A stretch of DNA of 64,000 nt. It comes from Ramichloridium luteum (taxonomy: Eukaryota; Ascomycota; Dothideomycetes; Mycosphaerellales; Dissoconiaceae). The notes below the pieces were generated by a model. That model saw only the letters and a program-made list of their open reading frames with translations, was not told where the DNA came from and did not search any database. The DNA lies in contig MTSC01000009.1 of assembly GCA_002368545.1 (NCBI GenBank), positions 248,001 to 312,000 of the forward strand, in the 5' to 3' direction. Below, piece by piece: positions 20,955 to 31,809 of the stretch; positions within the stretch are counted from its first letter, which is position 1; each line of letters begins with the position of its first letter. Position numbers and translations under genes: made by a program.

Positions 20955-23151
20955 ATGGCCAGAGCCCCGCCGCTCTCCGAGGCCACGGGCTATGGAGTCA
21001 TCATCGGCCTGGGCTTCCTTTTCGCGTAGGTGACACCCATCGTCAATGAAGAAGCCGTAGATTGAGCGCGCGCGGATTTCTAACATGAAGAGCACTACAG
21101 CTTCGGTATGATGTTGACCACCTTCGTTCTGCGCCGATACAACAACGAGCTGCAGACCTCCGAAGTCTTCAGCACCGCCGGCCGCACCGTCAAGTCCGGT
21201 CTTGTCTCTTCCGCCGTCGTCTCCTCCTGGACCTGGGCCGCCACGCTGCTGCAGTCCTCCAGCGTCGCCTACAACTACGGTGTCTCCGGACCCTTCTGGT
21301 ATGCCAGCGGTGCTACCGTGCAGGTCATCCTGTTCGCGACCCTGGCCATTGAGCTGAAGCGCAAGGCGCCGAATGCACACACCTTCCTCGAGGCCATTCG
21401 CGCGCGTTACGGCGGCGCCACCCACGGCGTGTACATCGTCTTCGGCCTGATGACCAACATCCTCGTGACGGCCATGCTGTTGACCGGTGGCTCGGCCGTC
21501 GTGACCTCCCTGACCGGCGTGCCGACCGCCGCAGCTTGTTTCCTTTTGCCGGTCGGTGTCGTGCTCTACACCATGTTTGGTGGTATCAAGGCGACCTTCT
21601 TGACCGACTACGTCCACACCGTCATGATTCTGGTCATCCTGCTCATGTTCGCGTTCGTCACGTATGCGACCAGTGATATCCTCGGCAGCCCCAGCGCCGT
21701 CTACGATCTCTTGGTTGCTGCTGCTGAGCGTCACCCGGTTGAGGGCAATGCCGGCGGTAGCTACCTCACCATGCAGTCGCGCGAGGGTGCGATCTTCTTC
21801 GGTAAGACGTTGAAAAATCACAAAGACAAAATACAGCGAACTAACATACTGTCCAGTTATCAACATTGTCGGCAACTTCGGTACCGTCTTCTGCGACAAC
21901 GGCTACTACAACAAGGCCATCGCCGCGCACCCCGTGCACGCGCTTCCCGGCTACATCGCTGGTGGTCTCTCCTGGTTTGCCATCCCCTGGCTCGCTGCCA
22001 CGACCATGGGTCTTGCCGCGCTTGCGCTCGAGACCAACCCGGCCTTCCCGACCTACCCGGCCCGCATGGACCCGGCCGATGTCTCCGCTGGTCTCGTCCT
22101 GCCCGACGCTGCCGTCGCCATGCTCGGCTCCGGTGGAGCGGCCGCCACGCTGCTGCTCATCTTCATGGCCGTCACCTCCGCCATGTCGGCCGAGCTGATC
22201 GCCGTCTCGTCCATCTGGACCTACGACATCTACCAGACCTACATCGACCCGTCGGCCAAGGGCAAGAAGCTGATCTACATGTCGCACGCCAGCTGTATCG
22301 TCTACGCGCTCATCATGGCCGGCTTCAGCACGGGTCTCTACTACGCCGGCATCTCCATGGGCTACCTCTATCTCATGATGGGCGTCATCATCTCCGGCGC
22401 CGTCCTCCCCGCCTCCCTGACCCTCCTCTGGGACCGCCAATCCTGGGCCGCGGTGACCTTCACACCACCGCTCGCCCTCGTCTGCTCGCTCATCGCCTGG
22501 CTCGTGACCGCGAAGAAGGAAGGCGGCGACCTCTCCGTCGCCTCCACTGGCGCCAACAACCCCATGCTCGCGGGCAACGTCGTCTCCCTGCTCGCCCCTG
22601 TCATCCTCTCCCCGCTCCTCTCCTTCGCCCTCCGCGACGCCGCCAAATACGACTGGCAATCCATGCTCGCCATCCGCAAGGCCGACGATTCCGACCTCGC
22701 CGCCGCCGCGCACATGGACCTCGAGGCGATCCCGGGTCAGGCCGCCCACTCCGCGGCCCAGGACGCCGAGGAACAGACCAAGCTCCGCTCGGCCGCCAAA
22801 CTCGCCCGCACCCTGACCGTCGTCCTCACCGTTTGCTTGCTGGTGCTCTGGCCCATGCCCATGTACGGCAGCGGCTACATCTTCTCCAAGCCCTTCTTCA
22901 CGGGCTGGGTCTCCGTCGGCATCCTGTGGATGTTCTGCTCCGCGATGTGTGTCGGCGTGTACCCGGTCTGGGAGGGCAGGAAGACGAGTTCCAGGACGAT
23001 TGTGGCCATCTTCAAGGATCTCACCGGGCAGGGACTGCGACGGCCGGTTACGCACGGACAGGCGGCGATGGTCGCGGGCGATGAGAAGGAGGAGCGGGAG
23101 GCGGCTAAGAAGACGGCGACGCCGCCGGAAGTGGAGGTGGAGAGTCGGTGA
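20955..23151 (+). CDS. DUR3: DUR3-type urea/polyamine transporter (sodium:solute symporter family)
   Basis: Plasma-membrane proton-coupled high-affinity urea uptake, with polyamines as possible extra substrates. Exons 20955-21025, 21101-21801, 21857-23151; 688 aa, near the 650-740 of fungal DUR3. The first exon ends GC and rejoins as FLFAFGM; the second intron rejoins as AIFFVINIVGNFGTVFCDNGYY. About 15 hydrophobic segments are visible. Family hallmarks: FSTAGRTVKSGL, VSSWTWAATLLQSS, the EAIRARYG loop, MFGGIKATFLTDYVHT, and SAELIAVSSIWTYDIYQTYI. It has a hydrophilic C-terminal tail with Glu/Lys-rich end. GATA motifs lie upstream. Several DUR3 paralogues are usual in fungi, so exact substrate is uncertain. 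Confidence 0.93.
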
Positions 23152-23489
23152 GAGACTGACAAAAGCAAGGGGAATGTGAGGCGGGAGTTTGCCCATGATG
23201 ATGATTTAGATCATGTGTGACGTGAAGTGTTCTGTAGAGAGATACCCGGATAGTTAGGAAACGTTTGGTTATTGCAAACTCGAATCTATCTTTCCCGTTT
23301 CATTTCCAGTGATATCGTACTGTATTTGCCTATCAATACTAAAGACGTGAAGTGCCATCCTCGTTTCGCCTTCACCAGACTCGTGTATGCACTGGCCCTC
23401 CCTTTTGTGTTTTCGCTCCTCCTGACCTCATCATGTTATATGCTGAATGGATCTGACTCCGGTAATAGATGAAAAATAGATTTCGGCTT
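23152..23489. other. intergenic between convergent genes
   Basis: 338 bp between the convergent DUR3 and Rieske-reductase genes; expected to hold both 3' UTRs. No other feature seen. Confidence 0.5.
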
Positions 23490-25370
23490 TTACATCTTCA
23501 CCTCCTTCGGCACGGAGATCTCCAGAATATCCACGCCCTTCTGCAGCTCGCTCTTGCTCGGCATCGCGCCGCGCGCCATCAGTTCGGCGGCCTGGGTCAT
23601 GTACGGGTCCTGCAGTAATCACCACAATCGTCAGTATATCGATCTTCCGTCTTGACGGAACACTAGAACAGGGGGGGAACTCACCTTCGCCATACTCGCC
23701 ACCGCATGCACCTCCTCGCCCTTCGTATAGTACGCGACGAAACTCTGCTTGCCCTCCGAGACGTCCGTCGAGCCCTGCACGATGACATCGTCGAAGCCCT
23801 GCGGCGTGTGTCCGCAGTATCGCAGCTGGGCGCCGAGCGCCGACCAGAACACCGGAATGAACGCCTTCGGCTTCTCGTTCGGCGCATTGATCGTGCGGGC
23901 GACGCTGCGACCGGCATTCTGTGCGACGTTCCAGTGCTCGATACGGACCGTATAGCTACCGTTCCCGCCACCGGGGCCGTGGTAGGGGTACGTGGCGATG
24001 TCGCCGATGGCGAAGACGTCCTTGAGGCCGGCGACGGCGAAGCGCTCGTCGACGCGCAGCGAGCCGTCCTTCTCGAGCGACACGGCGGAGTTCTCCTTCA
24101 GGAAATCCGTCGCGGGCCGCACGCCGACGCCGAGGATGACGAGGTCCGCGGGGATCTCGGTGCCGTCCTTGAGGCGGACACCGCCGATCTTCTTGCCATC
24201 GGAGCTCGACGCGGTGCCCTTGTCGACGGACGCCTGCATGTGGAATTTCACGCCGTTCTTCTCGAGCAGCGCGCGGAAGACGGCGCCGAGCTTGGTGCCC
24301 ATGACGCGGTCCATCGGCTCCTCTTCCATGCCGATCAGCGTCACATCGTGCTTCTTGCCCGCGAGCGCGTTGCCGACTTCCATGCCGATGAAGCCCGTGC
24401 CGACGACGACGACCTTCTTGCCACCGTCCTCGCCCGCCGCGGCCAGGATTGCCTGGACGTCGGCGATCGTGCGCAGCGGGAACACGTTGCCCAGATCGCC
24501 CTTGAGGCCATCGAGCGGGAGCGAACGCGGGATACCGCCCGTGGCGAGGATCAGCTTGGTGTATTCCAAGTCCTTGCCGGCGTCGGTCCTGACTGTCTTG
24601 CCGTTAAAGTCGACACCCGTCACAGTGCCCGTGACCCGCTCGACGTTGCCCTCCTTGTAGAACTCCGCCGGGCGCAGCGCGATCTTCGACGCATCGGCCA
24701 TCAGCGCCTTCGAGAGCTTCGTCCGGTCGATCGGCACATGGTCCTCGTTGCTGATCACCGTGATCGGGCCCGTGAAGCCTCCCGCACGGAGCCCTTCAAT
24801 GGCACCGACCGCACCTGATCCCGCACCGACGATAACAATCTTGTCCGCACTCTTCGTCCCCGCCGCCGAGCACTTGATGCTCAGATGGCGGCGATTCGCC
24901 TTGATCACCGCCTCCTCGCCCTTGATATACACCGCACCATCCTTCTCCACAATCTCAAACTTCGCGAGCGGGTCGAGGCCCGGCGCATCCTCGATATCGC
25001 CGGTCTTCACATTGAAGCACGCGCCGTGCCAGGGACACGTCAACCGACCGCTCGCCGTCAGGACACCCTTCGCCAGCGGCGCACCGTAGTGCGTGCATTT
25101 CGGGCTCAGCGCGTGCACGGTGCCCTGTACTTTGGCCAGCAGCACCTTGCCTTCCTCAACGCCCTCGACTTCCGCCTCTTGTGTTTGGCCATCCTTGAGG
25201 GAGAGGCTGGTGAGGCCTTTGAGCTTGAATTCAGTCGCCATGGCTTGTATGGACGTCGTTGCAAAGAGTCTGGATGTATGTTGCTGCTGCGGTGGCACCG
25301 TAGTTGATTGGATGATCGTTCTACGCAAGAGATGTGAAGCTGGGCGGAGCTTCGAGAGAAGAAGAGGCAT
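23490..25370 (-). CDS. Rieske / AIF-like FAD-NAD(P) oxidoreductase (AIFM3-type)
   Basis: Exons as complement: 23685-25370 and 23490-23609 (601 aa); the last exon supplies the C-terminal PYMTQAAELMARG stretch. Order: Arg/Ser-rich presequence (1-43), Rieske 2Fe-2S domain (about 45-150) with ligands CTHYG and CPWHG, FAD-binding motif GAGSGAVGA, NAD-binding motif GTGFIGMEVG, the ATG-like GVRPATDF and VFAIGDIA motifs, and a C-terminal dimer domain. This layout is that of AIFM3 (AIFL/Nfrl) and fungal relatives; substrate and partner unknown. An internal in-frame ATG (MATEFKLKG, at 25241) starts exactly at the Rieske domain, so a cytosolic form is possible. The call is firm at family level. Confidence 0.92.
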
Positions 25371-25937
25371 GAGGAAGCGAGAGGGCGAGAGAACAGCAGA
25401 TAAAGTCGGTGACGGCGACGGGCAGCTCTACTACCTACATGCACCCACAGTAGCTTCCTCTATGTACAGCAGCAGTGTGATGTATGGGGGAGTGCGCTTG
25501 CATTGCTCTCTCACGTACTGCAAGCAGACTGCTTTACCCACCATTGACAGGTAAACGGGTAATTGATTGGTGAGCACTGAGCACCACAGCGAAATGTCGT
25601 CACCGTTTCGGCATGGGCGGACGCGTTTCGGGGCGGCGACAATCGATAAGCCCTTTAGGCCTGTGCTGGCCTGGCCCGCCTGGTCAGCTTCGCCCAACGG
25701 AACGCCGCCCATTGGTGGGGTGGAGCTGCTGCTGACGCTCTTATTGCACGTCGATATGCGGGCGCGGTGATTGGCGGGGTATCATCATCGATCACTTGAT
25801 TTTCCTTCAACCCAAGCAGACTCATGAATAGCATGACATTTTCGACCAAACGTCGTGGGATGGACGAGCATCTCATCTTTATGTTCTCATACTCATGATA
25901 TGGAGAATCTATGCTACAATTCCATCGACAGCATCAA
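25371..25937. other. intergenic, promoter of Rieske reductase
   Basis: 567 bp upstream of the Rieske reductase and downstream of the DUF2306 gene. No conserved element recognised. Confidence 0.5.
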
Positions 25938-27170
25938 TCAAGCCTTCGCCGGCTTCGCAGTCGCCAAGACATAATCGATATACGCCGAAGACAGCCCTTC
26001 CGCCCACGCGAAGCTTATCGTAGACACTCCGATCCATTCATCTGGGCAACCATAGACGTGACGGCTGATATAGTACGCGGGAATCGCCCACACCGGACCG
26101 CTGAGCAGCCCATTCTGATACGTGAACCATGCCGTATACGCTCCCATGTCTCCCCGACGCTTCGCGCGCTCGGCTAGCACCGTGAAGGTCACGGCTTGGA
26201 AGAGCCACTGTGGCACGATGCTCCAGAATGTTGCCACTGGATGTGCCCATTGGTCGAGGCGGGGCAGCTGGTAGATGCAGAAGATGATCCCGAGTATACC
26301 GGACGCCGCCGCAGTCAGGCGACGTCGCGGGTTGACCAGAGCTACATTCGCCGGGCGAGAGTACCGCCGTCGAAGGTAAAAAATCGATGCCGTAAGCAAG
26401 AACGGCCCCGTCCAAACAGCGCTGAACAGATTAATGACATATTTCGTCTCGACCCAGACCAAGCTGAGGAGGACCCAGAAGACACGGAGCACCGGCGCCG
26501 AGAGCATGAGCGCGTAGTTGAGCACCATGAACTCGCGATGCGAACTCACATCACCCTGCCAGATCGCCTGCAGCGCGAGCACCATCGTGGCGAAGACGCC
26601 GATCGACAACGTGGACAGGACGAATCCAAAGGCCTCGCCCGAGAAGACCTCTTTTGTCGGCACTGTATCGACCAAGAAGGACGTCGACGACCAGCAAATG
26701 ATCGTCGCGCAGAGGAAGTACACCCTTCCGAGACTGCGATGCACGACGGGGTACTTGTACTGCAACGTGCCATTGAACTGCGCCAGTCCCACGACGATGG
26801 CGACACTTCCGGCGATCGTGTGCGGGAACATGCCGCGGATGTTGCGGACCAGCACCGCGAGTTGACCGTCAGCGTAGGAGCCCGAGCCTCTGCCGTAGGC
26901 GAATTCATGCGAGACGAGCACCGCGAGGACTTTGTCCGTCCAGTTCGAGGTGCGCGTTTCGTCGAGGAAGTAGGTCCACGAGAGCGGGGCGAAGATCAGG
27001 ACCATAAGGACGACCAGTATGGCGAAGAGCCCATCGCTCAGTCGACCGATGGTATGGGATTTTGGCTTGGGAATTGAATGGTGTTCAGGTTTGGTGATGG
27101 CCTGGCTGTTGGCTTTTGCCATTGTGGTATCTTGAGACATCTTCGTTAAATGAGAATAAGGAGCACTCAA
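25938..27170 (-). CDS. DUF2306 multi-pass membrane protein
   Basis: Intronless, 410 aa. A short hydrophilic N-terminus precedes about eight hydrophobic segments. The DUF2306 core is recognised by the HTIAGSVAIVVGLAQF block, the HRSLGRVYFL motif and the later SSHREFMVLNYALMLSAPVLR block with conserved His and Arg. Function in fungi is unknown; the His residues near membrane faces have led to haem or redox suggestions for related families, but I see no proof here. ATGs at 27140 and 27122 are in-frame alternatives to the chosen one and would only trim the hydrophilic tail. Confidence 0.85.
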   Translation of the reverse strand: MSAPYSHLTKMSQDTTMAKANSQAITKPEHHSIPKPKSHTIGRLSDGLFAILVVLMVLIFAPLSWTYFLDETRTSNWTDKVLAVLVSHEFAYGRGSGSYADGQLAVLVRNIRGMFPHTIAGSVAIVVGLAQFNGTLQYKYPVVHRSLGRVYFLCATIICWSSTSFLVDTVPTKEVFSGEAFGFVLSTLSIGVFATMVLALQAIWQGDVSSHREFMVLNYALMLSAPVLRVFWVLLSLVWVETKYVINLFSAVWTGPFLLTASIFYLRRRYSRPANVALVNPRRRLTAAASGILGIIFCIYQLPRLDQWAHPVATFWSIVPQWLFQAVTFTVLAERAKRRGDMGAYTAWFTYQNGLLSGPVWAIPAYYISRHVYGCPDEWIGVSTISFAWAEGLSSAYIDYVLATAKPAKA

Positions 27171-27645
27171 TCAGACGACCAGAAGGACGAGTTCTTCCTT
27201 CAAACAATGTTGTAAGCAATGAAATTTTGGTGAACAATAATGTCTCCATCCTCAAGCACTGTCTCAGACCGTGGTCGAAATATATGCACAGTGATAGGAT
27301 CCGATGACTGTTGAAAAATGTTCACGACCTCGGTATTCGGCAGTGTGATCATATAATCCACAGGTACTAAGATATTACCATTGACACTCGTAAAAGACAT
27401 CAAGCTGTGTCCGATCGTAGCATCGGAGGGATACGATCCCCGCGCCCTGGGCCCAATGGCGAGTAACGGCCGTAACACCACGCTGGTAAGCTAAGCCCAG
27501 GCTAACAGTCACAGACCATTCGGAGCGAAGCTCCGGAAACGAATGCGAACCCCACGATAGGGTTCACAAGCAGGCATATTGGAGGAGAATCACGGTTGGA
27601 AGAAAATCAAAGGAAAGGATCGATCATGAGGTCATTCGATCACAA
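27171..27645. other. intergenic with a cluster of short hairpins
   Basis: 475 bp between the MFS stop and the DUF2306 start, both on the minus strand. Left side AT-rich; the right half (27440-27570) is GC-rich and holds inverted repeats listed separately. Confidence 0.5.
27517..27565. other. two adjacent perfect hairpins
   Basis: Hairpin 1: CATTCG (27517-27522) pairs with CGAATG (27540-27545), enclosing GAGC-GAA-GCTC (27523-27533); a 6-bp variant CGGAGC-GAA-GCTCCG also forms. Hairpin 2: GAACCC (27547-27552) pairs with GGGTTC (27560-27565) around a 7-nt loop. They lie 80-130 bp after the MFS stop codon, so a structured 3' UTR or a small RNA is possible. Role unproven. Confidence 0.4.
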
Positions 27646-29424
27646 TTAAGCTTCATGCTCGGTCGCAGCCTGCGACGTTGTCCCCTTTTCGTCTTCCTTC
27701 GACTTGATCGACCGCCACTCAATCAACATGCTGCCCGCAAACGTCAGGCACGCCAACCCCACCACTAAATACCACACCGTCCTCAGACTCTCCACGATGC
27801 CCTGCAGCACCGCCCCGCGGCGCCCATCCTGCGGCACATCCGCGACCAACTGCGTCAACCCGAGTTCCTCAATGGCTCCAGCCCCAATGCCCGGGATCAA
27901 TCCCTGAAGGTGCTCGACCAGGCCATTCGTGAACAACTGCTGCGCCACCGCCAAGAATACCGCCGGCCCAAACGATTGCGAGAAGATGAGCACCGACATC
28001 CCCAACGGCACGTCCTCTTTGGCCAGAATCGCCTGCACTGCGGTATAGGGCCCCGCAAACCCGATCCCGGTTCCGATGCCCGCCAGGGCGATGTATGCCA
28101 GCATGCGGCCCGTACTGGTCGCGACGTCGAAAGTCGAAATCAACCCGGTGGCGATGGGCATCAGTACTCCCGCGAGCAGGATGAACGGTCCGTAGTAGCC
28201 TGTATGTGAGGTGCCGAACCCAGCGAGCAGGGCGCCGATGGCGCCGCCGACGATGATCGGCGTGAGCAGATATCCACTCGTCGCGGGGTCCGCGCCGCGC
28301 ACGGCTTGGAAGTAGGTCGGGAGATAGTACGACGCCACGTTGCCGACGCTGTTGGTCATGGAGATGAAGAGGAATCCGGCGGCGACGGAGCGTTGGCGCA
28401 AGATCCGGGGAGGTAGGACGGCGGCGTCGCCGAGGCGGACTTGGTTGGCGGCGAAGAGGACCGCGAGCACGGAGGCGGTGACTAAGGGGCCGATCACCCG
28501 GCCGTCGCTCCAGGGGTAGCGCACGCCGCCCCACGTGAGCGCGAGGAAGAGGCTCGTTAGAGACGAAAGCAGGAGCAGGTTGCTGGGGATGTCGAGTTGG
28601 ATTATTTTCTCTTGGAGCGTCAGGTGGGCGACGTCCCCGTGCGTTTCGTCTTTGGGAAGTGCGAAGATCACGAGTATTAACGTGACAGCGCCAACGGGAA
28701 GGTTGATCCAGAAGCACCATCGCCAATTCAAATATTGGGTAAGGACACCACCCAGCAACGGTGCACCAACAATGGCAATACTCTCCAATGCTCCGAGGAT
28801 GGAAAGCCACTTGGGTCGCTGCTGCAGCGGCATGATATGCACGAGCTCTGCATAACACCCGGACAGCAGGCCCGCAAAGCCGACACCAGCAACTGATCTC
28901 CCGAGAATCAACATCGGCGAGTCGACCGCCGTCGCACAGAGCAGTGAGCCCAGCATCGAAATGACATTCGCCATGATGAAGACGTTCTTCGTCGAGAATA
29001 ATCGATACGATTTCCCGAAGATGAACTGGAATGCGCAAGCGCAGAGCCGCAAGGCCGATGAGTACCAGCCGACGTCGGAGAAGGTGTGGAAGTCGTCCGT
29101 GATGCGTGGCACCGCTGTCGAGACGATGTTGACGTCCAGACTACCGAGCATCAAGGCGGCGGCGAGCGAGGCGACGATCAGGACGAAGCGGAAGCCGGTG
29201 GGATAGATCGGCATTGTCTCTTGTGCTGTCGAAGATTCTTCGAGCGACCGAGGGTCATGGTCATTTTCAGTATCCAAGTTCGGGACCTTTTCTGACGGCT
29301 TTTCGTCATCTATGGCGTGTGGCTCGGGGGCCTGTTGTTCACAGTCTCCGGATGGAGTCATTTGGAAGTCCTGCGTATTGGGCGGGAACTTCAGTGAGAC
29401 CTGGGCTGATCTACCTGAAGTCAC
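27646..29424 (-). CDS. MFS drug/toxin exporter, DHA2 (14-TM) type
   Basis: Intronless, 592 aa. Hydrophilic acidic N-terminus (1-75), then 14 predicted membrane segments. DHA2 hallmarks are present: LGSLDVNIVSTAVPRI at the end of TM1, GRSVAGVGFAG in TM4 (motif B region), and ALESIAIVGAPLLGGVL in TM5 (the antiporter motif C, gxxxGPxxGG-like). The last segment (LVVGLACLTFAGSML) is followed by a short charged tail. Proton-coupled efflux at the plasma membrane is expected; substrate unknown. There is no biosynthetic gene nearby, so a role in a local metabolite cluster is not supported. A second ATG at 29361 is possible. Confidence 0.9.
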   Translation of the reverse strand: MTSGRSAQVSLKFPPNTQDFQMTPSGDCEQQAPEPHAIDDEKPSEKVPNLDTENDHDPRSLEESSTAQETMPIYPTGFRFVLIVASLAAALMLGSLDVNIVSTAVPRITDDFHTFSDVGWYSSALRLCACAFQFIFGKSYRLFSTKNVFIMANVISMLGSLLCATAVDSPMLILGRSVAGVGFAGLLSGCYAELVHIMPLQQRPKWLSILGALESIAIVGAPLLGGVLTQYLNWRWCFWINLPVGAVTLILVIFALPKDETHGDVAHLTLQEKIIQLDIPSNLLLLSSLTSLFLALTWGGVRYPWSDGRVIGPLVTASVLAVLFAANQVRLGDAAVLPPRILRQRSVAAGFLFISMTNSVGNVASYYLPTYFQAVRGADPATSGYLLTPIIVGGAIGALLAGFGTSHTGYYGPFILLAGVLMPIATGLISTFDVATSTGRMLAYIALAGIGTGIGFAGPYTAVQAILAKEDVPLGMSVLIFSQSFGPAVFLAVAQQLFTNGLVEHLQGLIPGIGAGAIEELGLTQLVADVPQDGRRGAVLQGIVESLRTVWYLVVGLACLTFAGSMLIEWRSIKSKEDEKGTTSQAATEHEA

Positions 29425-30141
29425 AGCGATCTATCTAATCAGTCCAGAGTACTTTCGGTGCTTCTGCAGCAAGAAATCTGGCAATATTGAAGAGGAGGGT
29501 GATCGATATCAAATTCATCCATTCGACCTGCCGCTGCAATGCTCAGCCGCCTCGGACTGCGCACGCATAACCGAGGGCATTGCAGACTTTGCGGCTCGGG
29601 TCAGCATTGAAATATCTGTTGTGTGGTTCTGCAGCCCTAAGAGATGTCAGATTGATGTGGCATCACACGATCATTAGAATGATATGCTTGGCAGATCCTC
29701 GACCTATGAAGAAGATGCAGCCATTGGAATGTGGACCTCGGCTATCGATCTGCCTTATGTAAGCATGACCTCACACGATGAGGCTTTAGAGATCAACAAC
29801 GAATATCATCCATTCTAGATGTGACTTTGGAAAGTGCTTGTGATGCAGATCTACATCCCAAAGGCTTATGATCTCGCTGACACTTGGAAGACGGTTCATT
29901 CCGTGACAATTATTCATGATAGGACTGGTTCGATAGTCATTCTCGAAATAGTTCACAGGATCATATTTGTGATACCATCTGTGGCTGTAGTCATAGTCTG
30001 CACTAGCTGAATGCCTCTTTCGCTGAGACAGTTGTAATCCTGGATATCTCATATTCGTGGTTGCCGTCGAGATACATCGTCGCCCTGCGTCAACCCAGCA
30101 GAAAACCACAACTCATCGTGCCACACGGCGCGCACGCACAC
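29425..30141. other. intergenic
   Basis: 717 bp with the MFS promoter and the 3' region of the stress-domain gene. AT-richer than the flanks; no gene or RNA recognised. Confidence 0.5.
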
Positions 30142-31809
30142 TCAATCAATTCCCACTTCATCCCACCCCTTCACTCGCAATCCTGTCGTCCGCGGCACCT
30201 CGATAATATTACTGAACCTCCCACTGCGCCCGGAACCCTGATATGGCACATCGAGGCCGTCTTTGTACCGCTTCGCCGCGGTCTTAGAGTGCTTACGCAG
30301 CTTCTTCCGCGCCACCATCACGGGCACGCTGCTCTTCGTGACGAGGTAGTTGCTGAAGCTGCCGAGCAGCACGCCCTTGACGGCGCTGCGGCCGCGCGAG
30401 CCGATGATGACGAGCGTCGGCGAGAGGAAATCAATGACTTCGGTGATCATGTGTCGGGGGCTCTTGCAGTGGAAGACTTCGACCACGACACGCACCTGGA
30501 GACGGGTTTTGCGCAACAGACGAACGCAGCGGTCGGTGACGCCTGACAGGGCGCGCCGCCGCTCTTCTTCGGCGGAGGAAAAGACACCACGGCTGGGGCT
30601 GCGCGTCTCCGCCAGGGGACTGGACCGAGCGAGCGGAGACGGGCCAGGAGATGCGGGCGGTGCGGCGGACTGCGGCAGGCTATTAACGATGGCAGCGGTA
30701 TCGCGCACACTCTCAGCACCATGACCAATCTCCACGCCGCCCTCCCCATTCAACGTGCCAACGGCCTCCTCATCGGCTGCATATACCGCGAACAAGGTAT
30801 CACCATCGCGCAGCACAGTTCCGATCGTCCACTCGAGCGCATACTCCGCCTCGGGCGACATATCTGTCGCCACGAGGTACATGCGCTGGCGTTTGCGTCC
30901 TTCCTCGGCCTCGCGCTGGAATTTCGCAAAGTCGCCGCGGATGATCTGGCGGATGACGCGGTGCGCCGAGGGCGTACTGTGCACCGCAGACATCGTCAAG
31001 CTGAGCTTCTGTGCGGCGAGCAGCTCCTGCTGCGTCTCATCGTCGGAGCCGTGGAGCGGGGTGGAGTAGCCTGACGGCGGCGCCGCGTCGAAGGCTGTCG
31101 AGGGGTGCACCATACGTTGCCGTCGCGCCATACGCGCCGCAGCAATTTTCGCGGAGTTGTCTTTCTCGAAGGAGAGTTTGCTCTGGCCTTTCGTCGGGTC
31201 TGGTTTCGAGCTCCCGCCGCCTGCGGTGGGTACATCTCGCTCTGAATCCTCACTATCGGTCCGGACGTTGATGGCTTTCCCCGCAGTCGTCTTGCCCGGC
31301 TCGGGTCGCTTCCTACCGCGCCCGCGCTGGCGTTCGTCCGCATCCGTGTCGTTGTCGTTGTCGGCGTCGGCGTCCTCGTCGCTCTCGTGGCGGGACTCAT
31401 CCTCGGGCTCCGGATCCTCGTGGATTCGCACGGCGCCTTCGAGGCTGACGCTGCGACCATGTCCCGAAGGCGTAGGGCTACTCGCGGCGCTACGTGGCCG
31501 GCGCGGGTCGCGCGTTCCCAGATCGCCAGGCAAAGCTGCGGTGGGCTCTGGCGATTTGGGCCGCCGTGGGTCGCGAGAACCGAGATCGCCAGGCAAGCGG
31601 ATCTTAGAATTGCCGTACACCGACGACATTGCGCTGGGGCTCCGATGGTGGCCAACCGGCCGAGGGGAAAGCGAGGTGTTGCTGCTGGGACTGAGGTGCC
31701 GATCGCTTACTTCTGGTGACAATTGCGGCGAGGTTGGGGGAGGAGTCGTCGGCGTGGCGACGGTTTTGGAGATGATTGGCAGAGCAGTTGCGTCCGACTG
31801 CTCCGCCAT
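30142..31809 (-). CDS. universal stress protein (UspA) domain protein
   Basis: Intronless, 555 aa. The first ~290 residues are predicted disordered: Ser/Pro-rich with a twice-repeated PGDLGxRDPRRP(K/R)S motif (about residues 73-108) and a long acidic run. A UspA fold follows, split by a Ser/Pro insertion: it opens with YLVATDMSPEAEYALEWTIG and closes with the nucleotide-binding-type signature IIGSRGRSAVKGVLLGSFSNYLVTKSSVPVMVARK, which fits the G-2x-G-9x-G(S/T) ATP-binding pattern. A basic C-terminus follows. Likely a cytosolic or nuclear stress-related regulator; fungal long-USP proteins of this shape are widespread but poorly characterised. Divergent from the succinate-semialdehyde dehydrogenase gene. 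Confidence 0.88.
   Translation of the reverse strand: MAEQSDATALPIISKTVATPTTPPPTSPQLSPEVSDRHLSPSSNTSLSPRPVGHHRSPSAMSSVYGNSKIRLPGDLGSRDPRRPKSPEPTAALPGDLGTRDPRRPRSAASSPTPSGHGRSVSLEGAVRIHEDPEPEDESRHESDEDADADNDNDTDADERQRGRGRKRPEPGKTTAGKAINVRTDSEDSERDVPTAGGGSSKPDPTKGQSKLSFEKDNSAKIAAARMARRQRMVHPSTAFDAAPPSGYSTPLHGSDDETQQELLAAQKLSLTMSAVHSTPSAHRVIRQIIRGDFAKFQREAEEGRKRQRMYLVATDMSPEAEYALEWTIGTVLRDGDTLFAVYAADEEAVGTLNGEGGVEIGHGAESVRDTAAIVNSLPQSAAPPASPGPSPLARSSPLAETRSPSRGVFSSAEEERRRALSGVTDRCVRLLRKTRLQVRVVVEVFHCKSPRHMITEVIDFLSPTLVIIGSRGRSAVKGVLLGSFSNYLVTKSSVPVMVARKKLRKHSKTAAKRYKDGLDVPYQGSGRSGRFSNIIEVPRTTGLRVKGWDEVGID

Noticed and set aside
21108..23084. 658-codon frame over DUR3 running through the second intron
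   Set aside because: Its first part is the true exon 2, but after reading into the intron it continues in the wrong frame as Arg/His-rich sequence. Splicing restores the transporter.
21841..23196. 451-codon minus-strand open frame antisense to DUR3
   Set aside because: Arises from the GC-rich codon use of the transporter gene; Gly/Arg/Asp-rich with no family features. Shadow.
23706..24818. 370-codon plus-strand frame antisense to the Rieske reductase
   Set aside because: Shadow of the well-supported gene; Arg/Ala/Asp-rich composition typical of antisense frames.
27869..29038. 389-codon minus-strand frame within the MFS gene
   Set aside because: Same-strand alternate frame; His/Arg-rich, no membrane segments.
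27646..29424. MFS exporter as part of a secondary-metabolite cluster
   Set aside because: No synthase, synthetase, P450 or pathway regulator lies within the window on either side.
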